Of a DNA stretch of 61,033 nt, positions 16,295 to 26,186 are shown one piece after another. Origin of the DNA: Candidatus Fermentithermobacillaceae bacterium (lineage in GTDB: Bacteria > Bacillota > Sulfobacillia > Fermentithermobacillales > DUSS01); the NCBI GenBank assembly GCA_020725645.1, contig DYEQ01000024.1:1-61033 (forward strand), written 5' to 3'. Under the pieces are notes generated by a model. That model was not told where the DNA came from and did no database searches. It saw nothing but the letters and a program-made list of their open reading frames with translations. The position numbers were made by a program, and so were the translations under genes. Position 1 is the first letter of the stretch. Each line of letters opens with the position of its first letter.

Positions 16295-16906
16295 TTGGAA
16301 GTTCTCAGAGATATACCTGTAATGGTTATGCGGTCTGTTATAATGTATTTTCTCGCTCTGGTAGCCGTGAGGTTTATGGGGAAACGGTCGATAGGACAGC
16401 TCGCTCCGTTCGACCTGGTAGTCATAATCATCATGGGTTCGGTCGCCGCTCTTCCTCTGGAGGAGCCATCGATTCACCCCATTAAGGGCATAGTGCCGAT
16501 AATAGTCATGTCCGGGCTTCAGTACATACTCAGCTTCGTCAACATGCACTGGCGAGAGGCGGAGAAAATGACGCAAGGTATGTCTACCCCCCTTATAATG
16601 AACGGGCAAATCCTCCATGAAAACTTAAAGAGGGAGCGGGTTTCCCTGGCTGACCTGCATATAGTGTTGAGACAGCAAGGCGCCGACAGGGTGGAAGACG
16701 TGGCCCTGGCTGTGCTGGAACCCACCGGGGAGGTAAGCGTGATCAAGAAAAAAGAAGCTCAGCCCGTGACGCCGAGGGATATGGATCTCATGACGTTATC
16801 GAGGGTGGACACGGTGCGACAGCAAATGCACAACCGGCTTGTGACGCAGTACAGGGACCTTTCGCGGGATTTCGCAAGGACACGGAAGCTCCGGGGTCGA
16901 ACATAA
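16295..16906 (+). CDS. DUF421 (YetF/YcaP-type) membrane protein
   Basis: 203 residues. Three N-terminal helices hold the family motif RFMGKRSIGQLAPFDLVVII, followed by MGSVAALPLEEPS. A soluble C-terminal domain carries NGQILHENLKRERVSLADLH and the LRQQGADRVEDVALAVLEPTGEVSV segment characteristic of DUF421. Biochemical function is unknown. In spore formers several paralogues are found in the spore inner membrane and affect its properties, which would fit this genome, but that is inference. TTG 16295 is the likely start; ATG 16322 would remove part of the first helix. Confidence 0.85.
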   Translation: MEVLRDIPVMVMRSVIMYFLALVAVRFMGKRSIGQLAPFDLVVIIIMGSVAALPLEEPSIHPIKGIVPIIVMSGLQYILSFVNMHWREAEKMTQGMSTPLIMNGQILHENLKRERVSLADLHIVLRQQGADRVEDVALAVLEPTGEVSVIKKKEAQPVTPRDMDLMTLSRVDTVRQQMHNRLVTQYRDLSRDFARTRKLRGRT

Positions 16907-16926
16907 AGCCTCGGAGGTGTAGTTCT

Positions 16927-17496
16927 TTGATTCCCCAACGGTTTCAAGAGGGATTGTCCTTCGAAGAGTATTTAAGCCATTCTTCCATGAACGTGCCCAC
17001 AATGCGGGAAAACTTCAACGAAACCGAGCCAGGTCGGGTTTCTCGAGAGTATTTCGAAGAACTGTGCCGGAAGATTGCACCCGGCACCATCCGGGTTCTA
17101 GCTTTATCCGAGGACTGGTGCGGCGACTGCGTGGAGAACGTGCCCATCGTGGCTAAGCTTGCCCATTTATACCCCGTTTTCGAGCTGCGCATCTTCCCCC
17201 GGGACGAAAATCTCGATATCATGGACGGGTACCTGACCGAAGGGAAGAGGATTATTCCAGTGTTCGTGTTTTTCGATGAGGCGGGGGACGAGATCGGCAG
17301 GTTCATCGAGCGTCCGGCCGGAGCTCACCGTTTCCTTCGGGAGTTCTTGCAAAGTCACCCGGCCGGAGACGAAACTGAAAGAAAACAAATCATTTACAGG
17401 GCGCGAAGCGAGCTCCGCAAGCTGTACAAGGCGGGGCTCCGGGAGGAGACCATATCGGAAATCAGGTCCATCCTTGAGGAACGTTATCCCGTGTGA
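16927..17496 (+). CDS. Thioredoxin-family protein
   Basis: 189 residues with the redox motif WCGDC in EDWCGDCVENVPIVAKLA, followed by strands FELRIFPRD and IIPVFVFFDEAGDEIGRF, in which the cis-Pro context IPVF is kept. N-terminal 55 residues and a charged C-terminal tail extend the thioredoxin core. Such WCGDC proteins are common in Bacillota but their substrates are mostly unknown. TTG start after tcggaggtg, 20 nt downstream of the DUF421 gene. mutS2 follows after 60 nt. Confidence 0.85.
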   Translation: MIPQRFQEGLSFEEYLSHSSMNVPTMRENFNETEPGRVSREYFEELCRKIAPGTIRVLALSEDWCGDCVENVPIVAKLAHLYPVFELRIFPRDENLDIMDGYLTEGKRIIPVFVFFDEAGDEIGRFIERPAGAHRFLREFLQSHPAGDETERKQIIYRARSELRKLYKAGLREETISEIRSILEERYPV

Positions 17497-17556
17497 GAGC
17501 GGAAGACCTCCCGGCCGTTACCGTCTGGGACGGAAAAGAGGAGACTTATTATACCG

Positions 17557-19953
17557 GTGAATCGCAAGGCCCTGGACATACTGGATTTTCCTGAGATACA
17601 AAAACTGCTAGCACGGGAGACTCTCACCCCCATGGGGAGAGACCTGGCCATGTCCACATACCCTTGTACCGTTGGGGAAGCAAGAGCTCGTCAGCGCTCC
17701 GTGCTGGAAATCCACAAAGCTTCGGCCAGAGCGCCCGTGCCTTCCATATCGGACGCAGGAGACCCAAGACCGGTCCTGGAGAAGCTCGATGCCGGCGCCG
17801 TCCTGAGCTCCGGCGACCTTGCCCTCATGTTACGGGCCTTTTCCGTCATGGATTCAGTGCAATCGTGGCTTTGCCGGCTCGATGTCAGCGAATACCCGGA
17901 GCTATTTTCCATCGGCAAGAAGATTCCACCCGTGAAGGGGATCGTTGGACTCCTCGAACGGACGGTGACGCCCGAGGGGGAGATAAAGGATTCCGCGTCG
18001 GATCTGCTGAGGAAGATTCGACGGGAGATAAAGAGGCATCTTGACGCAATGAGGGAGCGCCTTGAATCCCTGTGCCGGTCGCCCCAGCTCGCGCCCTATC
18101 TTCAGGAACCCGTCGTAAGTTTGCGGTCGGGAAGGTACGTCCTCCCGGTTAAGCAGGAATACGCATCTCGGGTCCCAGGGGTCATTCACGACCAGTCCGG
18201 GTCCGGCCAGACGGTGTTCATAGAGCCTCTGGTCATCGTGGAGATGTGGAACGAACTCAGGAAACTGGAGCTTTCCGAACGGGACGAAATCGAACGGATT
18301 CTCAGGGAAGCTACAACAGCTATCCGAGCTGTTCCGGGACTGAAAGACGCCGTTGCCGCCCTGGGCGAACTGGACTTCGCGTTTGCCAGGGCGAGCTTGA
18401 TGGATAAATGGGGTGGGGTGTTGCCCGAGCTCAGAGACGGGCACGAGCTCGTCCTCAGGAAAGCTAGACATCCCCTTTTGAGGGGAAATCCCGTTCCTCT
18501 GGACGTGGTCCTCGAAAAGGCCGGAGAAGCTCCGCGGACGCTCGTAATAACCGGCCCCAACATGGGCGGGAAGACCGTGGCCTTAAAGACCATAGGCCTG
18601 CTTACGGCCCTCGCCTTATCCGGATTTCCGGTTCCGGCTACGGAAGGAACCGTGGTGGGAGACTTCTCGGACGTCCTGGTGGATATCGGAGACGAACAAT
18701 CCATTCAGGAGAACTTGAGTACTTTCTCAGCTCACATCAAAAACATCATCGCCATATTGAAGGAGGCGGGGCCTGGAAAACTGGTTCTGATCGACGAACT
18801 GGGCGCGGGGACGGACCCCAAGGAGGGCGCAGCTTTAGGCCTGGCCGTTTTGAGACGACTTCACAGCTCGGGAGCGCTGGTGGTTGTCAGCACTCACTAT
18901 TCCGAACTGAAGACCCTCGCTTACGAAAGCCCCGGCATGGAAAACGCGAGTATGGAGTGGGATTCTGTCAACATGGTTCCCACTTACAAGCTGGTGGTGG
19001 GCCGTCCCGGAAGGTCCAACGGCCTCGACGTAGCGCTGAGAGTAGGCCTCTCACCTGAAATCGTCCGGGAAGCGCGGGATCTCATGCCTCGAGATCTGGT
19101 ACGTCTTGAAGAGATGGTTCGCGAAATGGAGGAGAAGAACCGCGAGGTTGAAAAGGAGCTTTTTAAGCTCAGAGAGGAAGCATCCCGGTACGAAAAGCTC
19201 CGGGCGGAGATGGAGACGATGCTGAGAACCACAGAGAGGGAGAGAAAAGAGATCCTGGCCGCAGCGAGGCGGGAGGCTGAGGAGATCGTGAGAAGGGCCA
19301 GGGTTGAAACGGAGAAACTCGTGAAGGAAATCAGAAAGGCATCCCGCGCGCCGGACAGAGAAGGACTTATAGCGGCCATTCGGGAAGAACTCGACGCATT
19401 GCGCAGAGGTGTTGATGAAGAGGCGGCCGAAACGTCCGAACTGGGATTCGCTCCCATGCCGACCGGGGAAATCACACCGGGTACCCCAGTGCAGGTTAGA
19501 GGATTTACCGAGCGCGGTCGCGTGCTGGAACCCCCGGACGAGGATGGGACGGCCCTCGTCCAGGTGGGTTCCCTTACGGTTCGGGTGAAGTCGGGTGACC
19601 TCGCAGCCATCTTGGAACCGGGAGAGAAGGGACCTACCGGCACGAAAACAGGGCAGCCGCGCCCGGAAGTTTCTCTGCCGACCGTAGCTGCGAAGAAAGC
19701 GGTACAAGTCCGGTCGGAGATAGACCTTAGAGGTGTTCGAGCGTCCGAGGCTCTGGAACTCCTGGACAAATACCTGGATGATGCCTATCTCGCTGGCCTT
19801 AAGACTGCGCGGATAATCCACGGGAAAGGTACGGGAGCTCTCAGGAAAGCCGTGGTAGACTTCCTCCAGAAGCATCCCCACGTAAGGGAATTCCGGAGCG
19901 GGGAGGTCGGCGAAGGAGGCTTCGGGGTCACGGTGGTCACCTTGAAGGGGTGA
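17557..19953 (+). CDS. mutS2: MutS2 family ATPase/endonuclease
   Basis: 798 residues with the MutS2 layout: core and clamp helices (1-300), ATPase domain with P-loop GPNMGGKT at 333-340 and Walker B LVLIDELGAGTD, a long charged coiled coil (about 515-610), a KOW-like segment, and a C-terminal Smr nuclease domain containing DLRGVRASEALELLDKYL and HGKGTGALR. It lacks the MutS mismatch-recognition domain. MutS2 acts against homologous recombination intermediates, and in Bacillus also splits collided ribosomes (RqcU/MutS2). The signature SNGLDVALRVGLS replaces the more common SNALEIAKRLGL. GTG start. Confidence 0.95.
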   Translation: MNRKALDILDFPEIQKLLARETLTPMGRDLAMSTYPCTVGEARARQRSVLEIHKASARAPVPSISDAGDPRPVLEKLDAGAVLSSGDLALMLRAFSVMDSVQSWLCRLDVSEYPELFSIGKKIPPVKGIVGLLERTVTPEGEIKDSASDLLRKIRREIKRHLDAMRERLESLCRSPQLAPYLQEPVVSLRSGRYVLPVKQEYASRVPGVIHDQSGSGQTVFIEPLVIVEMWNELRKLELSERDEIERILREATTAIRAVPGLKDAVAALGELDFAFARASLMDKWGGVLPELRDGHELVLRKARHPLLRGNPVPLDVVLEKAGEAPRTLVITGPNMGGKTVALKTIGLLTALALSGFPVPATEGTVVGDFSDVLVDIGDEQSIQENLSTFSAHIKNIIAILKEAGPGKLVLIDELGAGTDPKEGAALGLAVLRRLHSSGALVVVSTHYSELKTLAYESPGMENASMEWDSVNMVPTYKLVVGRPGRSNGLDVALRVGLSPEIVREARDLMPRDLVRLEEMVREMEEKNREVEKELFKLREEASRYEKLRAEMETMLRTTERERKEILAAARREAEEIVRRARVETEKLVKEIRKASRAPDREGLIAAIREELDALRRGVDEEAAETSELGFAPMPTGEITPGTPVQVRGFTERGRVLEPPDEDGTALVQVGSLTVRVKSGDLAAILEPGEKGPTGTKTGQPRPEVSLPTVAAKKAVQVRSEIDLRGVRASEALELLDKYLDDAYLAGLKTARIIHGKGTGALRKAVVDFLQKHPHVREFRSGEVGEGGFGVTVVTLKG

Positions 19954-20077
19954 GCGTCTCCCTCTGAGGGATACAGCGTCACCCGGCGAGAGCGGTAGCC
20001 TACCTACCAGCTGTGAAGTGCGCCCCCGCAAGGGCCCCTGGTCTCCGAATCCAGACGCCGCGTTTGCCGGGTTATAG

Positions 20078-22159
20078 CTAGGGACCGGACGGCGGCGTTT
20101 CCGGCTGGGTGACCGGGGGTTCGCCCAAAATCGTGTGGTAGGTGCAAAACTCCTTCGGCTCCTGCCCCTTGATGAAAAGGTCTTCGCCGATATCCGAAGG
20201 TGGGCAGAACGGGCCTGGTAAGAGTCCCGATTTCCTGCAGAATTTCGAAGATACGATGTTCGGGGGTACTGCGAAATCCGAGGGAGGTACGTCCTTGAGT
20301 ATCTCTTTCATCATGCGATTCCAAATCATCGCGGGGTAGCTTCCGCCCGTGACCTTCCACTGGGACATATTCTTATCCTTATCGAAACCCATCCAAACGA
20401 CTCCCACCATATCCGGCGTATATCCGCAGAACCAGGCATCTGTATAGCTTGACGTCGTCCCGGTTTTCCCCGCGCAGGGTCTGCCGATGTCGGCAAGGCG
20501 ACCTGTGCCCCCGGGTTTCGTGATAACGTCCCTCAGCATGCTGGTCATCAGGTACGCGACCTGTTCGGACATAACGATGCTTCGCTTAGGTTGAGTCTCT
20601 TCCAGCACGTTGCCTTCCTTATCCTCGACCCTCAGGATAGCTACGGGCTCGACCTTTATGCCCCTGTTGGCGAAGGTGCTGTAAGCTTCGGCCATCTCGA
20701 TAACCCGGACCCCGCGGGTGAGACCTCCGAGGGATAGGACCATAGTGTAATCGGTCTTCCCGTCATCGGATGAGTCCTTATCCAGGGTTGTGATACCCAG
20801 TTTTTCGCAGGATTCGACCCCGACCTTCGGTGTGAGCTGCTCGAATACCTTGAAGGCCACGACGTTCACCGATTCCCTGATGGCGTCCCGGATGGTGATG
20901 AGGCCTCTGAAAGTCCCTCCGTAGTTTTGGGGTGAAAACTCTTCACCTGTGTAGGGATCTTTCCAGGTGTACGGAGAGTCGTCCACCACCGTAGCTGGGC
21001 TCATGCCCATTTCCATGGCAGGGACGTACACCGCCAGCGGCTTGATGGCGGAACCCGGTTGCCTCGTTGTATCCACGGCCCGGTTCCAGGAGAGCATTCC
21101 TTTATGCTCCCTGCCTCCGACCATTGCCAAGATGTGACCGGTTCTGGGATCTATTACAATGGCAGCTGCTTCAACGTGCTCCTGGCCCTCCTTAATCGGA
21201 AACACCGGATCGAGCACGGACGCTATAGCTTCCTCCACTGTCTTTTGAGCACTGGGCAGGTAGGTCGTGTAGACTTTCAGACCGCCCCCGTACACTTGTT
21301 CCTTGGGATATCGTGAGAGGAGTTCCTTTAAGACGTAGTCGAAGAAGTAGGCGCCTTCGGGTACCACCATGCCGCCCTTGTACGGGATCGGGCGGAACGG
21401 TTCAGCTTTCCCGCGCTGGCTTTCTTCCGGAGAAATAAATCCGTATTCGACCATTTTATCCAGAACGTTGTTGCGAAGGGCGATGCATTGCTCCGGTCGC
21501 TTTTCGGGATCGTACAACGAAGGACCGTGGATGAGGCCTGCGAGGAAAGCTCCTTCTCCCAGCGACAGCTCGGAAGCGGTCTTTCCGAAATACATGCGGG
21601 CAGCGGCTTCGATACCGAAGGCGTTTCTTCCGAAGTATATCTGGTTCAGGTACATGCCGAGGATCTCGTCTTTTGTGAAGCTCCGTTCGAGCCTCACTGC
21701 GAGGATCACATCCTGGATCTTCCGCTTCAGGGTCCGGGCGGGCTCGAGGAAGGCGGTTTTCGCCAGCTGCTGCGATATGGTGCTTCCGCCCTCCCGGATG
21801 GACTGACTCCTTAGATTCACGTAAAGCGCTCTAAAGATAGCTTTGAGGTCGAATCCTTTGTGCGTGTAAAACCTGTGGTCTTCCTGAGCTACGACGGCAT
21901 CCCTGACGTACTTGGGTACATCCTCGAGGTCGATGGGAATCCTGTACTCGCTCGATCGCAATTCGCTCCATAAATTACCGTTGGCATCGAAGACGTAGGA
22001 TGCCTGAGTGGGCTTGGGTTCCAGCGACGAAAGAGCGGGAAGCGTCCTGACCGCGTCCAAAACGAAAAGGCTTACTCCAAGCGCTCCGGCAAAGCCGACG
22101 ATCAATATCGTGTAAAGGATTATATCCAGTATGGAAGTTCTCCGTTTTGCCCTCCGCAA
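20078..22159 (-). CDS. Class A penicillin-binding protein (PBP1A type)
   Basis: 693 residues on the minus strand, opposite to all clear neighbours. A cytoplasmic tail rich in Arg precedes one membrane helix (about 10-32). The GT51 glycosyltransferase domain shows VVAQEDHRFYTHKGFD and GGSTISQQLAK; the transpeptidase domain shows SxxK in RQPGSAIKPLAVY, SxN in RESVNVVAF and KTGT in CAGKTGTTSSYTDAW. It polymerises lipid II and cross-links stem peptides. The C-terminus has a Cys pair segment and ends in a Pro-rich tail. TTG start preceded by ggaggt 8 nt upstream. Confidence 0.95.
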   Translation of the reverse strand: MRRAKRRTSILDIILYTILIVGFAGALGVSLFVLDAVRTLPALSSLEPKPTQASYVFDANGNLWSELRSSEYRIPIDLEDVPKYVRDAVVAQEDHRFYTHKGFDLKAIFRALYVNLRSQSIREGGSTISQQLAKTAFLEPARTLKRKIQDVILAVRLERSFTKDEILGMYLNQIYFGRNAFGIEAAARMYFGKTASELSLGEGAFLAGLIHGPSLYDPEKRPEQCIALRNNVLDKMVEYGFISPEESQRGKAEPFRPIPYKGGMVVPEGAYFFDYVLKELLSRYPKEQVYGGGLKVYTTYLPSAQKTVEEAIASVLDPVFPIKEGQEHVEAAAIVIDPRTGHILAMVGGREHKGMLSWNRAVDTTRQPGSAIKPLAVYVPAMEMGMSPATVVDDSPYTWKDPYTGEEFSPQNYGGTFRGLITIRDAIRESVNVVAFKVFEQLTPKVGVESCEKLGITTLDKDSSDDGKTDYTMVLSLGGLTRGVRVIEMAEAYSTFANRGIKVEPVAILRVEDKEGNVLEETQPKRSIVMSEQVAYLMTSMLRDVITKPGGTGRLADIGRPCAGKTGTTSSYTDAWFCGYTPDMVGVVWMGFDKDKNMSQWKVTGGSYPAMIWNRMMKEILKDVPPSDFAVPPNIVSSKFCRKSGLLPGPFCPPSDIGEDLFIKGQEPKEFCTYHTILGEPPVTQPETPPSGP

Positions 22160-22263
22160 AAGCCATACCTCCGTATCACCCAGGGTTACCTAACAGAACG
22201 AGTTCACCTTAGAATTACGATCGCGGCCGGGGCAGCGATGCAGATACGTCGAGATTCGCAGTT

Positions 22264-22292
22264 ATTATATCACCCTTACGGCGCGGACCGGT
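22264..22292 (-). promoter_or_regulatory. Extended -10 promoter of the PBP1A gene (minus strand)
   Basis: Read on the minus strand, tgatataat supplies a TGN extended -10, with TATAAT covering 22264-22269. The -35 at 17 nt is poor. The start would lie about 98 nt upstream of the PBP gene. Confidence 0.45.
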
Positions 22293-22330
22293 ATGTCAGG
22301 TTTCCGCCGGAAAGTGCTCAAGACCCCTCG

Positions 22331-22359
22331 TGGACAGTCTCATCCGGGGATGCGATAAT
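22331..22359 (+). promoter_or_regulatory. Sigma-A-type promoter of tyrS
   Basis: tggaca (22331-22336) and gataat (22354-22359) are separated by 17 nt. Transcription would start near 22366, which leaves no room for a T-box, so tyrS is probably not under tRNA control here. The start also favours the TTG at 22389 over the GTG at 22380. Confidence 0.6.
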
Positions 22360-22388
22360 CGAGAGCATAAGACGCGGGGGTGGATAGG

Positions 22389-23639
22389 TTGAATCGTACA
22401 GAAGAAGACATCGCCCGTGAGACGCGGCGGCAGATGGATTTGCTTTGCCGGGGTGCCCTGGAGGTTGTGACGAAAGAAGAGCTTTCCGCCAAGATCCACC
22501 GGTCCATCGCGGCGGGAAAACCGCTCAAGGTGAAACTCGGGGTCGACCCCAGCGCTCCTGACCTTCACCTGGGTCACGTCGTGGTCATGAGAAAGCTCAG
22601 AGAGTTTCAGGAGTGTGGTCACGAGATTTATTTCGTGATCGGCGATTTCACCGGGATGATAGGCGATCCGTCCGGGCGGTCGGAGACCCGGCCTCAGCTG
22701 TCCCGGGAGCAAGTGGAAGCTAACGCCGAGACGTATCGCAAACAAGCTACTCTAATTTTGGACCCGGAGAAGACCCACACGGTCTTCAACTCTCAGTGGT
22801 TATCCAGGCTCGACTTTTACCAGGTAATACACCTGGCTTCCAAATTCACGGTGGCGCGCATGCTGGAAAGGGATGATTTCCAGAAGAGGTACTCGCAAGG
22901 GTATCCCATCGCCATTCACGAGTTCCTGTACTCTCTGGCCCAAGCTTACGATTCGGTGGCCCTGGGGGCGGACGTCGAGCTCGGGGGCTCGGACCAAACC
23001 TTCAACCTGCTTGTAGGACGCCATATACAAAAAGAGTACGGGCAGGAACCGCAGGTCAACATGACTATGCCGCTTCTCGTCGGGCTGGACGGGCGAAACA
23101 AAATGTCGAAAAGCCTCGGGAATTACGTCGGAGTGACGGATAGCCCGGCGGAAATGTTCGGAAAGATTATGTCGTTGCCCGACTCGTTGATGAAAGACTA
23201 CTTCGTACTCGTGTTGGGGGACGACGCGGAGGCCGTCGATGAGATTATCCGTGACATCGCTGCAGGTAAGTCCCATCCCATGGACGTCAAACTCACCCTC
23301 GCCCGAAGGATCGTAGCGATGTTTTACGGTTCCTCGCAGGCGTCCTGGGCGGAAAGGGAGTTCCTTAGGATATTCAGGGAGAAGGAGCTCCCCAGCGAAA
23401 TCAGTACGGTTACGCCTGCCGAACTCAAGCCTGGGGAAAACGTGGGGGTAGCCCGGCTTTTGGTTTTGCTGGGGCTTGCTCCCTCTTCCAGTGAGGGTCG
23501 TCGTTTGATAGCTCAAGGCGGCGTGAGGATCGACGGAAAGACGGTAACCTCCGAGTCCGACTTCGTCTCGGTGAGAAACGGTATGCTCGTTCAGGTTGGC
23601 AGGAGGAGAGCTTGCCGGGTGAGTTTCGACCGGTCGTAA
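22389..23639 (+). CDS. tyrS: Tyrosyl-tRNA synthetase
   Basis: 416 residues. The class I signature HLGH occurs in [13 protein letters not shown] and KMSKS in [15 protein letters not shown]; the Tyr pocket segment [13 protein letters not shown] is present. An S4 RNA-binding domain occupies about the last 65 residues ([20 protein letters not shown]). The HLGH form and length resemble the TyrZ-like group rather than the classic TyrS. TTG 22389 is chosen because gggggtgg lies about 5 nt upstream and the predicted transcript starts near 22366. Divergent from the PBP1A gene. Confidence 0.92.
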   Translation: MNRTEEDIARETRRQMDLLCRGALEVVTKEELSAKIHRSIAAGKPLKVKLGVDPSAPDLHLGHVVVMRKLREFQECGHEIYFVIGDFTGMIGDPSGRSETRPQLSREQVEANAETYRKQATLILDPEKTHTVFNSQWLSRLDFYQVIHLASKFTVARMLERDDFQKRYSQGYPIAIHEFLYSLAQAYDSVALGADVELGGSDQTFNLLVGRHIQKEYGQEPQVNMTMPLLVGLDGRNKMSKSLGNYVGVTDSPAEMFGKIMSLPDSLMKDYFVLVLGDDAEAVDEIIRDIAAGKSHPMDVKLTLARRIVAMFYGSSQASWAEREFLRIFREKELPSEISTVTPAELKPGENVGVARLLVLLGLAPSSSEGRRLIAQGGVRIDGKTVTSESDFVSVRNGMLVQVGRRRACRVSFDRS

Positions 23640-23769
23640 GCCCGCCCGCTGAGATAAGGCGGCCCGCGGGAGGCGATTCTTTCACCGGAACGGCACCGTG
23701 CGCTAAAGAACGTCCCGGGAATTGGGTGAATAAATATGAAAAGCCTAGCTCTTGCGGGAGTCGTGCCCT

Positions 23770-24447
23770 GTGTTCCGCCGGCGCTTCATAAGACGACGGT
23801 TGCCGCGACGAGGTCTCTTTTGGCCGCTCTTGTTTTTAGCAGCGGCCCTCTTTACCTTTGCGTTCGTGGAACGCTCGGTGGTTCCAACCCTGGTGGCGCT
23901 GGCCGAAGCGGAAGCTTCCGGTGCCGCAAACCTGCTCATCGTCGATACGGTGCGTAACGAAGTTCTGCCGCTTATCCAGGGAAAAAACCTCATCGAGTTC
24001 GTGACCGGTCCATCGGGAGAAGTCGTATTCGTAAGGGTCAATTCGGCATATCTGGGTGAGGTAGAAGCTATATCTCTCCGCGCCCTTCAAGACGGTCTGT
24101 CCAGAGTCAGTGAGTTCAAAATCTACGTACCGCTAGGTCAGTTGGTTGGCTCGAGGATACTGGCGGCGTTCGGGCCGAAGATCCCCGTGGCGCTCATCCC
24201 CGCCGGCGTGGTCAGCACGAAGATCAGCGACAGCTTTGAGGTGGCGGGGATAAACCAGACCAAGTATACGCTTTTCCTCACGGCAAGGGTGTCGATCAAG
24301 GTGGTCATACCGCTGGTGTCCTCTTCTGCGGTGGTCTCCGCGGAGGTGCCGCTCGCGACCGTGCTCATCCCGGGAAAAGTTCCAGATACGTACCTCTCGG
24401 TGCCATTGCCTGGAAGCCCGTGGCCGTTGCCGGGCGCGGGCAAATGA
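23770..24447 (+). CDS. yunB: Sporulation protein YunB family
   Basis: About 225 residues from GTG 23770 (cgggag 8 nt upstream). A short basic head is followed by one membrane helix (LFWPLLFLAAALFTFAFVE) and an extracytoplasmic domain with VDTVRNEVLPLI, then YVPLGQLVGSRILAAFGPKI and the C-terminal VPLATVLIPGKVPDTYLSVP, features of YunB. In B. subtilis yunB is a sigma-E-controlled gene required for normal sporulation; its mechanism is unclear. I could not find a convincing sigma-E promoter in the 130 nt upstream. Confidence 0.85.
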   Translation: MFRRRFIRRRLPRRGLFWPLLFLAAALFTFAFVERSVVPTLVALAEAEASGAANLLIVDTVRNEVLPLIQGKNLIEFVTGPSGEVVFVRVNSAYLGEVEAISLRALQDGLSRVSEFKIYVPLGQLVGSRILAAFGPKIPVALIPAGVVSTKISDSFEVAGINQTKYTLFLTARVSIKVVIPLVSSSAVVSAEVPLATVLIPGKVPDTYLSVPLPGSPWPLPGAGK

Positions 24448-24621
24448 TGCAGCGGCGGGAACGGAACAAACTCTTGTTGAAGCTCGTCTTGACGCGGCGT
24501 ATTCTGTTCCTAGGACTTAGTCTCTGCCTACGGGGATACCTGCGCCGGGCGAACCGCCTGATGAATGGAGAACCTCAAGGGACGGGGTCGAGGGGGCCCG
24601 GCTTAGAACGGGAATTCCTGG

Positions 24622-25410
24622 ATGGCGATGGAGGGGTATCTCGTGGACGCCGCCAAGAGGGCCAGCGAGATTGTGGAATGGATGAGAGAGGCCGGAAAGA
24701 CTGCGGGCACGGACGGCGCCGTGGTGGGAGTCTCTGGAGGTGTGGACTCGGCGGTAGCTTTGATGTTCTCGTGCCGCGCGTGGCCGGGAAAGACCTTGGG
24801 CCTGGTGCTGCCGTGTCACTCTGACCCCAAAGACGTGGAAGATGCCCTCAGGGTAATCCGGTTTGCTGGGTGCGAGCACAGAGTGATAGATCTTTCCCCC
24901 ACCTACGATCTCCTCGTGGCCTCCCTCGATGCTGCTGACGCAACCGGGGTCCGGTTATGGGACAGATCTTCCTTGGACCGGCAGAAAGTCGCCCGGGCCA
25001 ATCTTAAGCCGAGGCTCAGGATGCTCACCTTGTATTACCATGCAAACGCCTTGAACAGGCTGGTTGTGGGAACCGGAAACCGCTCCGAGATTTACGTCGG
25101 GTACTTTACCAAGTACGGTGACGGGGGAGTCGACATCCTGCCCCTGGGCGACTTGGTGAAGCGCGAAGTCAGGGATATCGCCAGGCATTTCGGTCTGCCT
25201 GAAGACATAGTCGAACGGGTTCCTTCGGCGGGATTGTGGCCAGAGCAAACCGACGAAGGGGAAATGGGCGTCGAGTACAAGCACCTCGACAGCTACCTTA
25301 GAGGTGAGCCGGTGCCACCCGAAGTAGTGAGAAAGGTCGAGGAGATGCACCGCAGGAGCGCTCACAAGCGGCAAATGCCCCCGACGCCCGATTCCGGTCG
25401 AGGAGGGTGA
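24622..25410 (+). CDS. nadE: NH3-dependent NAD+ synthetase
   Basis: 262 residues, the size of the ammonia-dependent form with no glutaminase domain. The PP-loop motif VVGVSGGVDSAVALMF is clear. Further family segments are NRLVVGTGNRSEIYVGYFTK, DILPLGDLVKREVRDIA and SAGLWPEQTDEGEMG. It adenylates nicotinate adenine dinucleotide and amidates it with NH3, the last step to NAD+. ATG 24622 or 24628 may be used; neither has a strong ribosome site. The gene follows yunB after 175 nt. Confidence 0.94.
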   Translation: MAMEGYLVDAAKRASEIVEWMREAGKTAGTDGAVVGVSGGVDSAVALMFSCRAWPGKTLGLVLPCHSDPKDVEDALRVIRFAGCEHRVIDLSPTYDLLVASLDAADATGVRLWDRSSLDRQKVARANLKPRLRMLTLYYHANALNRLVVGTGNRSEIYVGYFTKYGDGGVDILPLGDLVKREVRDIARHFGLPEDIVERVPSAGLWPEQTDEGEMGVEYKHLDSYLRGEPVPPEVVRKVEEMHRRSAHKRQMPPTPDSGRGG

Positions 25411-25413
25411 AAA

Positions 25414-26172
25414 ATGTCAGGACATTCCAAGTGGGCTAACATCAAAAGACACAAGGCAAAGATGGACGCGGTCAGGTCCAACATCATATCCAAAGCTTTG
25501 AGGGAGATCATGCTGGCTGCGAGGCACGGAGGAGGGAATCCCGAGGCCAACCTTCGGCTGAAGGTCGCCATCGCAAGAGCTAGAGAAGCTAACGTGGCGA
25601 TGGACAGCATCAACAGGGCCATAAAGCGCGGCACCGGGGAATTGGAAGCTGGGAATCTGGAAGAAGTCACGTACGAAGGTTACGGTCCCGGTGGCACCGC
25701 CGTTCTGGTGGAAGCTGCCACGGATAACCGGAACAGGACCACTTCGGACCTAAGATACATTTTCTCGAAACACGGAGGTAAACTCGGAGAAGTCGGTTCG
25801 GTAGCTTGGATGTTTCAACAGAGAGGCTACATTTCGCTGGAAAAGACCGGGTTGTCCGAAGACGAGGCTCTGTCCCTGGCTGTGGACGCCGGCGCCCTTG
25901 ACTTCAAGGTGGAAAAGGAATGCTTCGAGGTGTACACTGAGCCGGCCGATCTGGTAAAGGTGAAGGAGTCGTTAGAAAGAGCCGGTGCCAAGGTGACCAC
26001 CGCCGAAGTGACGATGGTGCCGCAGACCACCGTATTCCTTTCAGGCGAGGATGCCCAGCGGATGCTCAAACTGGTGGACGCTTTGGAGGAACACGACGAT
26101 GTCTCGAGAGTGTACGCCAACTTCGACATACCTGAGGAAGAAATGGAAAAGGGTGTACTTGAGGGAGCATAG
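25414..26172 (+). CDS. yebC: YebC/PmpR-type translation or transcription factor
   Basis: 252 residues beginning MSGHSKWANIKRHKAKMDAV, the invariant YebC start. The acidic lobes and AIKRGTGELEAGNLEEVTYE, GYGPGGTAVLVE motifs follow. The family (TACO1/YebC) is reported either to bind DNA or to help ribosomes through proline stretches. ATG 4 nt after the nadE stop, with gaggagggtg overlapping the end of nadE, so the two are probably co-translated. The following bofC-like gene and ruvABC keep the common yebC-bofC-ruvCAB order of clostridia. Confidence 0.95.
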   Translation: MSGHSKWANIKRHKAKMDAVRSNIISKALREIMLAARHGGGNPEANLRLKVAIARAREANVAMDSINRAIKRGTGELEAGNLEEVTYEGYGPGGTAVLVEAATDNRNRTTSDLRYIFSKHGGKLGEVGSVAWMFQQRGYISLEKTGLSEDEALSLAVDAGALDFKVEKECFEVYTEPADLVKVKESLERAGAKVTTAEVTMVPQTTVFLSGEDAQRMLKLVDALEEHDDVSRVYANFDIPEEEMEKGVLEGA

Positions 26173-26186
26173 AGCGACGAATGAGT

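Noticed and set aside
24444-24824. Open frame beginning at an ATGA overlap with the yunB stop, with a basic-hydrophobic start (MMQRRERNKLLLKLVLTRRI)
   Set aside because: It runs about 200 nt into nadE in another frame, has no family match after the first 60 residues, and its end is Gly/Arg-rich as expected for a shadow frame. A short real peptide of about 60 residues cannot be excluded.
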